Assembly: GCA_020073525.1 (NCBI GenBank)
Contig: JAIQFA010000015.1
Location: 18,288 to 82,287, forward strand
DNA from: Terriglobia bacterium
GTDB taxonomy: Bacteria > Acidobacteriota > Terriglobia > Terriglobales > Acidobacteriaceae
Length of the DNA stretch: 64,000 nt
Direction of reading: 5' to 3'
In this document: positions 34,491 through 43,295 of the stretch, piece by piece
Layout: each line of letters starts with the position of its first letter
Numbering within the stretch: position 1 is the stretch's first letter
Notes under the pieces: generated by a model
The model's database searches: none
What the model was told of the DNA's origin: nothing
Seen by the model: only the letters and a program-made list of their open reading frames with translations
Program-made: the position numbers and the translations under genes

Positions 34491-35165
34491 ATGAACTGGG
34501 AGGCGTTCTGGTTGACGGTGCGTCTCGCAGGCATTGTCTCGACGCTGCTCATCGCGATTGGAATTCCCATCGCCTACTGGCTGACTTACTCCCGGTGGAG
34601 GTGGAAATTCCTGGTCGAAGCTGCGGTGGCGCTTCCTATCGTCCTGCCACCGACCGTGCTCGGTTTTTATGTCCTCGTGGCGCTGGGTTCGCGAAGCCCG
34701 CTCGGCCGCTGGTGGGAATCGCTTACTGGCCACACCCTGGCCTTCACTTTTGAAGGGCTGGTGATCGGCTCATTGTTATATAGCCTGCCCTTCGCGGTGC
34801 AGCCGTTCGCGGCTTCGTTCGGAGCGGTCGACTCCAAACTGCTGCGCGCCTCGGCTTCGCTTGGCCATTCACCGGTGCAAACCTTTCGGCGCATCGTGCT
34901 TCCCCTTTCCAAAGCCGGCTTGGTCACGGGATTTGCGCTCAGCTTCGCGCACACCCTCGGCGAGTTTGGGGTCGTGCTCATGGTGGGAGGCAACATTCCC
35001 GGTGTGACGCGCACCATCTCCATCGACATTTACGATCAGGTGCAGACCGCAAATTATTCCAGCGCGAACCAGACGGCACTCGTACTGCTCGTCATCTCCT
35101 TCGTCGTGTTGTCGGTCGTGTATGGACTAAACCGGCGTGCATGGGTGGTGGGCCCGTGGCGGTAA
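34491..35165 (+). CDS. modB: Molybdate ABC transporter permease
   Basis: A 224-residue permease with five or six membrane segments and the BPD-transp EAA-like motif RASASLGHSPVQTFRRIVLPLSKAGLVTGFALSFAHTLGEFGVVLMVGG. The segment IPGVTRTISIDIYDQVQ is typical of ModB. It forms the molybdate channel with ModC. Its 3' end overlaps the likely ModC start. Confidence 0.93.
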   Translation: MNWEAFWLTVRLAGIVSTLLIAIGIPIAYWLTYSRWRWKFLVEAAVALPIVLPPTVLGFYVLVALGSRSPLGRWWESLTGHTLAFTFEGLVIGSLLYSLPFAVQPFAASFGAVDSKLLRASASLGHSPVQTFRRIVLPLSKAGLVTGFALSFAHTLGEFGVVLMVGGNIPGVTRTISIDIYDQVQTANYSSANQTALVLLVISFVVLSVVYGLNRRAWVVGPWR

Positions 35166-36322
35166 AGATAAAGACTGTTTCCGCACCACCAGTCGCACCA
35201 TCAATGTCGACGCAGCCGATTTCTTCCGAACTCGAAGTCCGAATCCGCAAGCGGTTTCACAATCCCGAGGGCAGTTTCGTCTTGAATGTTACTTTCCGCG
35301 CGCTGGCCGGGTTCACGATTCTCTTCGGAGCGTCGGGCGCTGGAAAGACCACGCTGCTCGATTGCATCGCGGGGCTGTGCGACCCCGATGATGGGCGAAT
35401 TGCCGTTGGCGGCGAAGACCTTTACGACGCGGAGAAGAAGTGGAACGTCGCCGCCTGGAAACGGCGCATCGGGTACGTACATCAGGATCTGGCGCTCTTC
35501 CCTCATCTCACCGCCGAAGAAAATGTTGAATATGGTCTCCGTACCCTCAGCGCGCCGCAGCGCACGGCACGCAGCCGCGAAATTCTCTCTGCCTTCCGCA
35601 TTGATCACTTGCGCGACCGGCATCCGGCGCAAATCTCCGGAGGTGAGCGGCAACGCGTCGCCCTGGCGCGTGCACTGGTAACCGAACCACGCGCCCTTCT
35701 GCTCGATGAGCCGCTGGCTGCGTTGGACCGCCCTACGAAATCATCTCTGGTCGGTGATCTGCGGCGGTGGAACCAGCAGCACCGTGTCCCGATTCTCTTC
35801 GTCACTCACAATGGCGAGGAAGTATTTGCCCTGGGCGATGAAGTCATTGTGCTCGACGCTGGAAGAATCGTGGCCCAAGGGCAGCCGCATGAAGTCATGC
35901 GCGCTCCACGAATGGAAACCGTTGCTCACCTGTCAGGATTCGAAAACATCTTCAGCGCTACGGTGGTGGCATTGCACGAAGCTCGCGGCACTATGACTTG
36001 CCGCCTTGGAAAACAAGCGGTGGAGTTGGAGACGCCGCTGGTTCGAGCGGAAGTTGGTTCGCACCTGCGCGTAGGTGTTCGCGCCGGCGATCTGCTGCTG
36101 GCCACGGAATATCCGCACGGACTGAGTGCTCGTAACGTTTTACCGGGCACCATCCGGCAAGTGGTACAGAGAGACGTCATCATTTCGGCGATCGTGGATT
36201 GCGGCGGAACGGAGTTCGAAGTCCACCTGACGCTGGCGGCGCGCGACGCGCTGCAACTTACCCCCGGCAAAAACGTCTGGGTCGTCGTCAAGACACATTC
36301 TTGCCACTTAATGGGGATGTGA
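35141..36322 (+). CDS. modC: Molybdate ABC transporter ATP-binding protein
   Basis: Up to 393 residues. Walker A FGASGAGKTTLLDCIAGL, signature ISGGERQRVALARAL, Walker B LLLDEPLAALD and the switch FVTHN are all present. A C-terminal TOBE/Mop-like domain (about residues 280-390) may sense molybdate. Starts are ambiguous: ATG 35141 overlaps modB by 25 bases, and ATG 35204 fits the usual ModC N-terminus just as well. Together with modA and modB it forms a complete importer that would serve the molybdenum hydroxylase encoded upstream. Confidence 0.92.
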   Translation: MGGGPVAVKIKTVSAPPVAPSMSTQPISSELEVRIRKRFHNPEGSFVLNVTFRALAGFTILFGASGAGKTTLLDCIAGLCDPDDGRIAVGGEDLYDAEKKWNVAAWKRRIGYVHQDLALFPHLTAEENVEYGLRTLSAPQRTARSREILSAFRIDHLRDRHPAQISGGERQRVALARALVTEPRALLLDEPLAALDRPTKSSLVGDLRRWNQQHRVPILFVTHNGEEVFALGDEVIVLDAGRIVAQGQPHEVMRAPRMETVAHLSGFENIFSATVVALHEARGTMTCRLGKQAVELETPLVRAEVGSHLRVGVRAGDLLLATEYPHGLSARNVLPGTIRQVVQRDVIISAIVDCGGTEFEVHLTLAARDALQLTPGKNVWVVVKTHSCHLMGM

Positions 36323-36324
36323 AT

Positions 36325-36392
36325 GTGTGGAGGCGGGGCTTTGCCCCGCTTGGACGGGGCGAAGCCCCGTCCCCGCACAAAGGTCTCCACAC
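36325..36392. repeat. Palindromic repeat between convergent genes
   Basis: Outer arms GTGTGGAG (36325-36332) and CTCCACAC (36385-36392) enclose two GC hairpins, GCGGGGC-TTT-GCCCCGC and GACGGGGC-GAA-GCCCCGTC. Same double-hairpin plan as the GTAGAGACG family but different outer arms. Confidence 0.85.
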
Positions 36393-36399
36393 AAAAAAC

Positions 36400-38019
36400 T
36401 CACCGCTCCAGTCCAATAACCGCGATCCATTGCCCGTTCCTTTCGTCGTGATACGCAATCGTTCCGCCCAGACGTTGCGCAATATCTTCCGGCAGCAGGT
36501 CGCGGTGGTAGCCGAAGAACTTCTCCTTGATACGCTGCCACGCTTCCCAACTCTCAAAGAGCGGATGCGGTGGCCGGTATTTTGTGGAGAAGACCAGCAG
36601 AACGTCGTAATGATCGCGGCCCCTTACCGCCAGATCGATCTGCGGGAGAGAAAAATCCTCGATTCGCAGCACCCGAAGAGGATGACCAACATACCCAAGC
36701 CATGGCCGCGTAAGTTCGTCCGAGGCCGGCCATGCCGTCAGAACGCGCGCGCCGGAATAGCGCATCCCCAGGAAACGGCTGGCCTCCGCATGCATCACGA
36801 TGTAGTCGCGATACGCCAGATTATCTTCCAGAGAAAATCCATACGGCGGGTTGCTGAAGAGACCTGCGACAAACGCGATGGCGACCGCTCCTAAAATCAA
36901 CTTCCAATACAACACGCGCCGCCATAGAGTCGACACCCATACCAGAATTACGAGCGGAACAACTGGCAACATGTAGCGAGCCAGGACCGCGCCGCCCACT
37001 GTCGACATAAAGGCCAGATAAGCGAGCACGACAGAAAGAAATGCCACTTGCACCCAGAATGGAATTCGCGGACGTGCCACACCGCCCGCCGTCTGCGGAG
37101 GGCGAAGCATGCCGAGCGCCCCCGCCAGCGTGAGCAGATAAAGACCAAAGTATCCGAAGAGTTGCCAGAGCCTCATGGCCAGAGCCAAGGGGATGCGGAG
37201 AGGACTGAGCGTAGCAGCGACGTTGTAGCGAAAGAATTCAGGATTGCCCAACAGGAAGCCCGTTTTCGCGTGGTGATAGCCGTACCAAACGGCCAGTGGC
37301 AGGATCGGAAAGAGAAGATAAAACCAACGCGTATGTCTGCCTTCTGGCGGAAGAATCTCTTTCCATCGAATCCCTCGAGAACGTTGGCGAATGAAACAGG
37401 CGAGCAGTTCCCACCCCAACAATGCCAACGGAGCCAGAATCGCAGTCTCTTTCGCCAGCGCCGCCAGTGAGAACCAGAGCACCTGTTTCCACGGACGATC
37501 CTCCAAATACGCCGCCAGCGCCCAGAACGTAAATCCAGCCGCCGGCAAGTCAACCTGCGCCATGGAACTCTGCGTGAAGTACACGGGATAAAGAGCGACC
37601 AACGCGGTCGTCGTCCATGCCACGGGCAGATTGGCGGCAACGCGAGAAAGCCGAAACACTCCCAACAGCGTGAAAGCACTCAGCGCCAGCATGGCCGTGC
37701 GCGTGACGAGCGTGGAGTATCCGAAGACGCGCCAGGCCAGCGCCAGCCACGCCATCACCAGCGGAGGATGCGCATTTGACGGCGTGGATTGCGGAATGAG
37801 TGTGCCGGTCAGGTAGAGATCCCGCGCCGCCGGAACGTAGTAGCCTGCCTCGTCCCAGAAATACGGAAGGCGCAGAAGCGGCGCATGCAGCAACATCAAT
37901 GCCGCAAAGAAGAGCGCGTATAGAAGCAACGGCTGTCCCCACGCGGAAGATGCAGGTTGCGATGTTGTCTGCTTATACGACTGCGCCGCCGGACGCGCTG
38001 CCGTCGTTGAACGGTGCAT
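36400..38019 (-). CDS. GT39/ArnT-like membrane glycosyltransferase
   Basis: A 539-residue GT-C glycosyltransferase. The first periplasmic loop holds LPYFWDEAGYYVPAARDLYLTG with the catalytic acidic pair D56-E57, and HPPLVMAWLALAWRVFGYS follows, as in ArnT/PMT-like enzymes. About ten further membrane segments and a soluble C-terminal domain of about 140 residues complete the protein. It should transfer a sugar from a polyprenyl phosphate donor to a lipid or protein outside the cytoplasm. The start overlaps by one base the stop of the DUF3467 gene (TGATG), so the two are coupled. Confidence 0.85.
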   Translation of the reverse strand: MHRSTTAARPAAQSYKQTTSQPASSAWGQPLLLYALFFAALMLLHAPLLRLPYFWDEAGYYVPAARDLYLTGTLIPQSTPSNAHPPLVMAWLALAWRVFGYSTLVTRTAMLALSAFTLLGVFRLSRVAANLPVAWTTTALVALYPVYFTQSSMAQVDLPAAGFTFWALAAYLEDRPWKQVLWFSLAALAKETAILAPLALLGWELLACFIRQRSRGIRWKEILPPEGRHTRWFYLLFPILPLAVWYGYHHAKTGFLLGNPEFFRYNVAATLSPLRIPLALAMRLWQLFGYFGLYLLTLAGALGMLRPPQTAGGVARPRIPFWVQVAFLSVVLAYLAFMSTVGGAVLARYMLPVVPLVILVWVSTLWRRVLYWKLILGAVAIAFVAGLFSNPPYGFSLEDNLAYRDYIVMHAEASRFLGMRYSGARVLTAWPASDELTRPWLGYVGHPLRVLRIEDFSLPQIDLAVRGRDHYDVLLVFSTKYRPPHPLFESWEAWQRIKEKFFGYHRDLLPEDIAQRLGGTIAYHDERNGQWIAVIGLER

Positions 38020-38312
38020 CAGTGAACAGGTCCACCGGGGGCACGTGGATCGAGCTTGATCTCGCCGAACGCGGCCTCGTAGTTCGTCACGTTCTGTTGC
38101 ATGAGCGCCATGAGCGCCTTGGCTTGTTGCGGGCTGAGATAAATCCCCTGGAAGTTGCGCAATTCCACCTGCGTCTCCGAGCTTTGCTGCATGGTCCCGA
38201 AAACCAGGAAGAAATCCCAGACGTTAACCCGGATCTGCACGCTGTTCGAGTAGGCCTCGCGGTAATCGGGCGTTTGCACGAACTTCACATTCGGTTGGTT
38301 CGCTGTATTCAT
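38019..38312 (-). CDS. DUF3467 domain protein
   Basis: A 97-residue protein. The sequence YSNSVQIRVNVWDFFLVFGTMQQSS followed by LRNFQGIYLSPQQAKALMALMQQNVTNYEAAFG matches the small DUF3467 family, of unknown function. No signal peptide, so probably cytoplasmic. ATG at 38312 is taken because the extra N-terminal residues upstream do not fit. It is translationally coupled to the glycosyltransferase gene that follows on the minus strand. Confidence 0.82.
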   Translation of the reverse strand: MNTANQPNVKFVQTPDYREAYSNSVQIRVNVWDFFLVFGTMQQSSETQVELRNFQGIYLSPQQAKALMALMQQNVTNYEAAFGEIKLDPRAPGGPVH

Positions 38313-38390
38313 GTCTCGCAGTGTAACGCGGGGGTGGAGTGCAGGGCAAAGAACCAACTGGATCCGGAGCAGACCCGTCGATTCACCGAA

Positions 38391-38436
38391 TTTTCAACGA
38401 ACTGTAACCAGCTATTAACAAAGGGCGGTCTAGGCT
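38391..38436 (+). promoter_or_regulatory. Candidate Pho box and -10 of the porin gene
   Basis: Half-sites TTTTCAA (38391-38397), CTGTAAC (38402-38408) and TATTAAC (38413-38419) are spaced by exactly 11 bases, as in Pho boxes (CTGTCAT-N4-CTGTCAT). A weak -10 (TAGGCT, 38431-38436) lies 11 bases beyond the last half-site. The porin ATG is at 38530. Confidence 0.5.
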
Positions 38437-38529
38437 GAGAGTTACACAAAAGTGACTACGAGCGAAAAAATGCCGTTTGTCATGGCTTGGTCGGAAGTCT
38501 GGAACGCCTATTTCTCAGGAGACTGAACA

Positions 38530-40344
38530 ATGAAACGAATGATGGCTGTGTTGCTGTCGATTGCATTCGCAGGGAACGTGATCGCGGCGCAGGCCCAGCA
38601 AGATACGACCACCCCAACAACCACAAAGAGCGCCAAGAGAAAACCGGCGGCCAAGAAATCAGGGCCGAACATTTCAGAGCAGCTAAGTGAGATGAAGCAG
38701 GCGATTGACGCTCAGCAGCAGCAGATCAAGCAGTTGAGCGATATGGTTCAAACCCGCGAGCAAAAGATTCAGCAACTGGAACAGCGGCTTGACCAGAGCC
38801 AGGCTGTGGCCACGCAGGCGCAGACCAAAGCCGACACGGTCGCTGCTCAATCGGCCGAGGAACAGCAGACCGTCATGGCGCTCAAGAGTGACGTCACGGA
38901 CTTGAAGACAGGCGCTACGAGCTCTGCCCTGAATCTGCAGGAAACTCAGAAAAGAATCGGGGAAATCGAGAGCCCGCTGGCGGTCCACTTCAAGGGAATC
39001 ACGATTACTCCCGGCGGATTCCTGGCGGCAGAATCCGTTTACCGTACTCGCGCTCTCGGGGCGGACATCAACACCCCGCTTAACGGCTTGAATATGCCGG
39101 GCAGCGGCCAGAACGCGATTTCGGAATTCTTTGGCTCCGGCCGCCAGTCACGAGTCTCGATGCTGGCGGAGGGTAAGTTCAACAACACCAAGCTCACTGG
39201 CTATGTGGAAGCCGACTTTCTTTCAGCGGGCGTGACCTCCAACAACAACCAAAGCAATAGCTACACGTTCCGTCAACGCCAGGCATGGGGCCAGGCGGCC
39301 TTGAGCAATGGCTGGAGTTTCACCGGCGGGCAGATGTGGAGCCTGGTGACGGAAACCAAGAAGGGCGTCGACAACCGCAGCGAAGCCCTGCCGATGACCA
39401 TCGATCCGCAGTACACCGTCGGCTTCAGTTGGGCACGGCAGTGGGGTTTCCGCGCGGCCAAGAACTTCAACAATCGTTTCTGGCTGGCGGCATCGCTGGA
39501 GAATCCGCAGACGACCTTCGCAGACCGCAACAATGCCTCAAACTTCGCCTTCGGTGGCGCAGGCAACGGCGGCGGACTGTATAACCCGACCGCCAACTAT
39601 TCGTTCAACGCAACGCCCGACGTCATCGTAAAGGCGGCCTTCGAACCCGGTTTCGGACACTATGAAGTTTTCGGTATCTTCAGCCGGTTCCGCGACCGCG
39701 TCTATCCGTGCGTCGAATCGACGACCTGCACCGGCGCGACGGGAGCGTTTAACAGTTCGAAGAATGCAGGCGGAGGGGGAGCCAACGCCCGGATCACGAT
39801 TGCAAAGCACCTCGATTTCGGACTTCACGCCCTTTACGGAAACGGTGTAGGCCGGTACGGTACAGCGGGTCTGCCGGACGCCACGGCGAATGCCGATGGC
39901 ACACTGGCGCCTCTCCGTAGCTATCAGGGTCTGGCCACACTGGAATACCACACGCCCAGGTTTGATATCTACCTCAATGGTGGTCAAGAATATGTGGGAC
40001 GACACTCTCAAGTTGACCCCGTCTCCCTTAAGACTGTAGGGTACGGGGCGCCGGCATTTGTCGACAGCGGCTGTTACACCGAAACCGCGCCCGGATCGGG
40101 CACAGGCTTCGGCTTCGGCGGGCTTTCGAATTGCAATGCCGATACCCAAAGGGTTATTGAGGGCACATTCGGGTTCTGGTTGCGCTTGTACAACGGTCCC
40201 AAAGGAAAACTGCAACTCGGTCCGCAGTATTCCTACATAACCCGGGGCTCATGGACAGGCACCGGCGCTTCAGCGGGCACCTCCGTTGCGCCGCACGGAA
40301 TCGACAACATGGTCTTCACCTCTTTCCGCTACTACTTGCCGTAG
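38530..40344 (+). CDS. Outer-membrane porin with N-terminal coiled coil (DcaP/OprP-like)
   Basis: A 604-residue exported protein. The signal peptide (MMAVLLSIAFAGNVIAAQAQ) and a Lys/Thr-rich linker precede a coiled coil at about residues 50-140 (ISEQLSEMKQAIDAQQQQIKQL), then a beta-barrel domain of alternating, Gly/Asn/aromatic-rich strands (GRQSRVSMLAEGKFNNTKLTGYVEADFLSAG). The coiled coil plus barrel layout is that of DcaP and some phosphate-selective porins, where the helix forms a periplasmic trimer stalk. The upstream Pho-box-like array suggests phosphate or phospho-ester uptake (inference). A terminator follows the stop. Confidence 0.8.
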   Translation: MKRMMAVLLSIAFAGNVIAAQAQQDTTTPTTTKSAKRKPAAKKSGPNISEQLSEMKQAIDAQQQQIKQLSDMVQTREQKIQQLEQRLDQSQAVATQAQTKADTVAAQSAEEQQTVMALKSDVTDLKTGATSSALNLQETQKRIGEIESPLAVHFKGITITPGGFLAAESVYRTRALGADINTPLNGLNMPGSGQNAISEFFGSGRQSRVSMLAEGKFNNTKLTGYVEADFLSAGVTSNNNQSNSYTFRQRQAWGQAALSNGWSFTGGQMWSLVTETKKGVDNRSEALPMTIDPQYTVGFSWARQWGFRAAKNFNNRFWLAASLENPQTTFADRNNASNFAFGGAGNGGGLYNPTANYSFNATPDVIVKAAFEPGFGHYEVFGIFSRFRDRVYPCVESTTCTGATGAFNSSKNAGGGGANARITIAKHLDFGLHALYGNGVGRYGTAGLPDATANADGTLAPLRSYQGLATLEYHTPRFDIYLNGGQEYVGRHSQVDPVSLKTVGYGAPAFVDSGCYTETAPGSGTGFGFGGLSNCNADTQRVIEGTFGFWLRLYNGPKGKLQLGPQYSYITRGSWTGTGASAGTSVAPHGIDNMVFTSFRYYLP

Positions 40345-40362
40345 CGCGGGCTGCAAACCCTC

Positions 40363-40404
40363 AAATCGCTCCCGTGCGGAGGTCTTCCGCACTGGAGCGA
40401 TTTT
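40363..40404 (+). terminator. Rho-independent terminator after the porin gene
   Basis: A long stem: AAATCGCTCC (40363-40372) pairs with GGAGCGATTTT (40394-40404) and the inner GTGCGGA pairs with TCCGCAC. The T run is short (TTTT). Confidence 0.85.
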
Positions 40405-40562
40405 CCCTTTGCGCAGACTGGCTTGCGCCGGTCGTGAAATACCTGCAACCTGAGCCGGTCTATATGCGTCAAACAGAATGTGGATTTGGTGACTTCGGTG
40501 ACCTGTCTGCCCCCTGGTAAGCATGTATAATCGTTGGAATTCGATCCACAAATGGATTTGAA

Positions 40563-40904
40563 ATGGCGATGCTAGGTCAATCTCGCGCTCGGGCAGGCCT
40601 CGCATCTCGTTGCCGAATCGCCCTTGTTCTTCTCGCCATTTGCTCGCTGGCGATAAGCGTTGCAACGCGTTACGTGATCCCAGCCGGGGGGAATGTCCAG
40701 AAGGTCACCACCGTACAATCCCAGTCTCCGGAGGCCAGCCGGCAGCGCCTTCTTGTCAACGCACTGCCGTGGACCGGCCCAGCTTCCGTTTTCACCCTTT
40801 TTCAACCACCGCGGTCTTCTGTTCTAGCCGTCTCGGTGATCGTACCTCCGACCAATCTCAGCTCTGAAAGCTGGCTCTACACCCGTCCTCCTCCCTCCTG
40901 CTGA
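40563..40904 (+). CDS. Hypothetical small exported or membrane-anchored protein
   Basis: A 113-residue protein with one N-terminal hydrophobic segment (IALVLLAICSLAISVATRYV) and a Pro/Ser-rich remainder ending in LYTRPPPSC. I recall similar short acidobacterial proteins that keep this C-terminal RPPPSC ending, but assign no function. The coding call rests on that resemblance and on the signal-like segment. It stands alone between the porin terminator and the small secreted protein pair. Confidence 0.5.
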   Translation: MAMLGQSRARAGLASRCRIALVLLAICSLAISVATRYVIPAGGNVQKVTTVQSQSPEASRQRLLVNALPWTGPASVFTLFQPPRSSVLAVSVIVPPTNLSSESWLYTRPPPSC

Positions 40905-41108
40905 CTTTTCCCCGTTTGTAGCCAATCGCTATTTTGGACAAAAGCTCAGTTATTGAAATTGACTGAGGAAGCTTCTCTTCATCGCGACGTTTCAAACTGG
41001 TTCGATCCGAACGCCAGTGTGAAGCGATCTCCGGATTAGAAGCGCCAGGGATAGCGCTATCCGAGGATGGGGACAGCATCCATCGAGTCGATCTCCTGAG
41101 GAGGAGAC

Positions 41109-41504
41109 ATGAAAACAGTTCTGATGCTAATTGCGCTCGTGTCCGGTGTGTTTTCAACGAGCATGCACGCAACTACGAAACAGGGATACCAGCAAGCAAC
41201 CGTGGTTCGTGTCGAGAGCCACGAGACTTCATCCAATTACGCCGGCAGTAACCCATCCGACGCGCCGCTGCAGTCGGTGGTCTATTCATATGAAATCGGC
41301 ATAAGGCAAGACTGCACCATGTACCGCACACGTTACGATTCCGCTTTCGATTATGTGCCGGCTGTTTTCGATCTCAATCACCCAATCCAGGTCAATGTGA
41401 AGAAGCGCGTTATACACGTGAACCTGCCGGGCGATCGCGAGTTGCGGATGGGCATAGACGGTCGCCGCCGCATTGATGACCAATCCTGCCCAGGCAGGAA
41501 CTAA
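41109..41504 (+). CDS. Small secreted protein, family unknown (copy 1)
   Basis: A 131-residue protein with signal peptide MKTVLMLIALVSGVFSTSMHA. AGGAGG lies five bases before the ATG. The body is beta-rich and paralogous to the next gene: shared pattern includes IRxxCTxYxxRYxSAxDYxPxVF, then IxVxxxKxxIxVNxPGxxE and a C-terminal SC. The two conserved cysteines (in the DCTMY segment and near the end) probably form a disulfide. It leads directly into its paralogue and the RND efflux genes, so it may be part of that transcript. Confidence 0.75.
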   Translation: MKTVLMLIALVSGVFSTSMHATTKQGYQQATVVRVESHETSSNYAGSNPSDAPLQSVVYSYEIGIRQDCTMYRTRYDSAFDYVPAVFDLNHPIQVNVKKRVIHVNLPGDRELRMGIDGRRRIDDQSCPGRN

Positions 41505-41596
41505 TGTTCTGGGGGCGTGGCTCGAAAGGCACTCTCGGACCAAGGCCCATTGTTTCCGTACGCAGTTCCATTAAACTGTGCCTCACAGAGGTGATT

Positions 41597-41995
41597 GTGC
41601 GAAGAATATCTGGCCTGGCAATTGGTTGTTTGCTCATCTTCGGCGGATCCGCTGTTCTGCTGAATGCCTCAACCCGACAATTTCAGAAGGCGGTCGTGGT
41701 CTGCGCGGAGAAATATGAACCTTCGATGCCCCACCACGGCAAATTCACCGACGCCCCTGCGCCTTCGAGCGAATACGATGCCAACGTTTCGATCCGCTTG
41801 AACTGCACGGAGTATCTCGGGCGCTACAAATCAGCGATTGACTACCTGCCCGGTGTATTCGTAGCAGGCCAGTCCATCGACGTGAGCCCTGAAAAGCATT
41901 TTCTCTATGTGAATGTTCCGGGCAACGGTGAAGTGAAGCTTCGGATAGTCCGGCGCGATCCCGTTGCAGCGGATTCCTGTAAGGCAAGCCATTAA
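41597..41995 (+). CDS. Small secreted protein, family unknown (copy 2)
   Basis: A 132-residue paralogue of the upstream gene, with signal sequence RRISGLAIGCLLIFGGSAVLLNA. GTG at 41597 is chosen because GAGG is five bases upstream and because it gives a protein of the same length as copy 1; the frame is open 93 bases further upstream. It conserves NCTEYLGRYKSAIDYLPGVF, KHFLYVNVPGNGEVKLRI and DSC. Its stop TAA overlaps the ATG of the efflux adaptor by one base, so it is in the same operon as the RND system. Confidence 0.72.
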   Translation: MRRISGLAIGCLLIFGGSAVLLNASTRQFQKAVVVCAEKYEPSMPHHGKFTDAPAPSSEYDANVSIRLNCTEYLGRYKSAIDYLPGVFVAGQSIDVSPEKHFLYVNVPGNGEVKLRIVRRDPVAADSCKASH

Positions 41996-43293
41996 TGTCA
42001 CGACAAAGAAGTTGGAAATGGATAACGGTGAACATGCGTAAGACACTATCTTTAACTCTGATCGGAACAGTAGCCGGCGCCGGTGTGATTGCGATCTGTA
42101 TTGGCGCCGCTGCGGGATGCGGACGTGCTGGCGACTCCTCTCCGTCCGTATCCGCCGATACGCCTCCACCGGCTGCCGTGGTGCAAGTTCGGCGGACGCC
42201 GCTTTCCAACACGCTCTCCATCGCCGGCGAGTTCATCCCCTACCAGGAAGTGGAACTGCATGCCAAGGTTGCGGGATACATTCGCAGCATCAGCGTGGAC
42301 ATTGGCGACCGCGTCCACAAGGGCCAAGTGCTCGCCGTCCTGGAAATTCCGGAATTGGTGGCGCAGTTACAAGAAGCAGGAGCGGGAGTCCGACATAGTC
42401 AAGAAGAGATCACCCACGCTCAGAATGAGGTGAGCCGCGCGGAAGCGGATCACGCCGCACTGCACGCAGCGGCCACTCGATTGCGGCAGGCGTCGGAGGC
42501 GCGTCCCGGCCTGATCGCGGAGCAGGAACTCGACGACGCCACCGCCAAGGATCGCTCGTCCGAGGCACAAGTAGATGCCGCCAAGTCGGCATTGTCCGCC
42601 TCCCGCCAGCAGTTGGAGGTCTCACAGGCCGACCAGCAACACTATGCCGCGCTCTCTGAATATTCGCGGATTACGGCTCCATTCGACGGTGTCGTGACCT
42701 GGCGGTATGCTGACACCGGATCGCTGATTCAGGCGGGCACTTCCAACATCAGTTCGCTGCCGGTAGTCAAACTTTCGCAGGTGAATGTGTTGCGTTTGCG
42801 GATTCCGGTGCCCGAGTCTCTGGCCGCCAGCGTTCGCGATGGCGAACCGGCGGAGATCCACGTGAAGGCTACTGATAAGCGTTTCACCGGCAAGGTCATG
42901 CGCTCGACCGATTCACTGGATCGTTCGACTCGAACCATGCAGGTCGAAGTGGACGTGCCGAACAAAGACTACAAGTTGACGCCCGGAATGTATGCTGACG
43001 TGTCTTTGCGGGTGCAAAACGACCCCAACGCGCTCACCCTTCCGCTGCAAGCGATCAGTCGAGGTGCGGACAAAACCACCGTCCTTCTGGTCAATTCGCA
43101 GGACCACGTGGAAGAGCGCGAGATTCGCACCGGAATCGAGGGCTCCGATCGAATTCAGGTATTGTCCGGATTGAATGAAGGGGACCGGGTGATTGTCGGC
43201 AACCTTAGCAAGTACCGGCCCGGCCAGCATGTCGATCCCAAGCTGAGCACGATGGCGGATGAAAAATACGTAGCCGAACAGGGAGCCCAGTAA
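41995..43293 (+). CDS. RND efflux periplasmic adaptor (HlyD/MFP family)
   Basis: A 432-residue membrane-fusion protein. The N-terminus has a hydrophobic segment ending AAAGCGRAG, a possible lipobox, so it may be a lipoprotein. Lipoyl-domain halves are HAKVAGYIRSISVDIGDRVHKGQVLAVLE and ITAPFDGVVTWRYADTGSLIQ, flanking an alpha-hairpin (about residues 120-215). It bridges the inner-membrane pump and the TolC-like channel. A start at 42034 (MRKTLSLTLIG) is also plausible and would give a cleaner signal sequence. The permease gene follows two bases after its stop. Confidence 0.9.
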   Translation: MSRQRSWKWITVNMRKTLSLTLIGTVAGAGVIAICIGAAAGCGRAGDSSPSVSADTPPPAAVVQVRRTPLSNTLSIAGEFIPYQEVELHAKVAGYIRSISVDIGDRVHKGQVLAVLEIPELVAQLQEAGAGVRHSQEEITHAQNEVSRAEADHAALHAAATRLRQASEARPGLIAEQELDDATAKDRSSEAQVDAAKSALSASRQQLEVSQADQQHYAALSEYSRITAPFDGVVTWRYADTGSLIQAGTSNISSLPVVKLSQVNVLRLRIPVPESLAASVRDGEPAEIHVKATDKRFTGKVMRSTDSLDRSTRTMQVEVDVPNKDYKLTPGMYADVSLRVQNDPNALTLPLQAISRGADKTTVLLVNSQDHVEEREIRTGIEGSDRIQVLSGLNEGDRVIVGNLSKYRPGQHVDPKLSTMADEKYVAEQGAQ

Positions 43294-43295
43294 AC

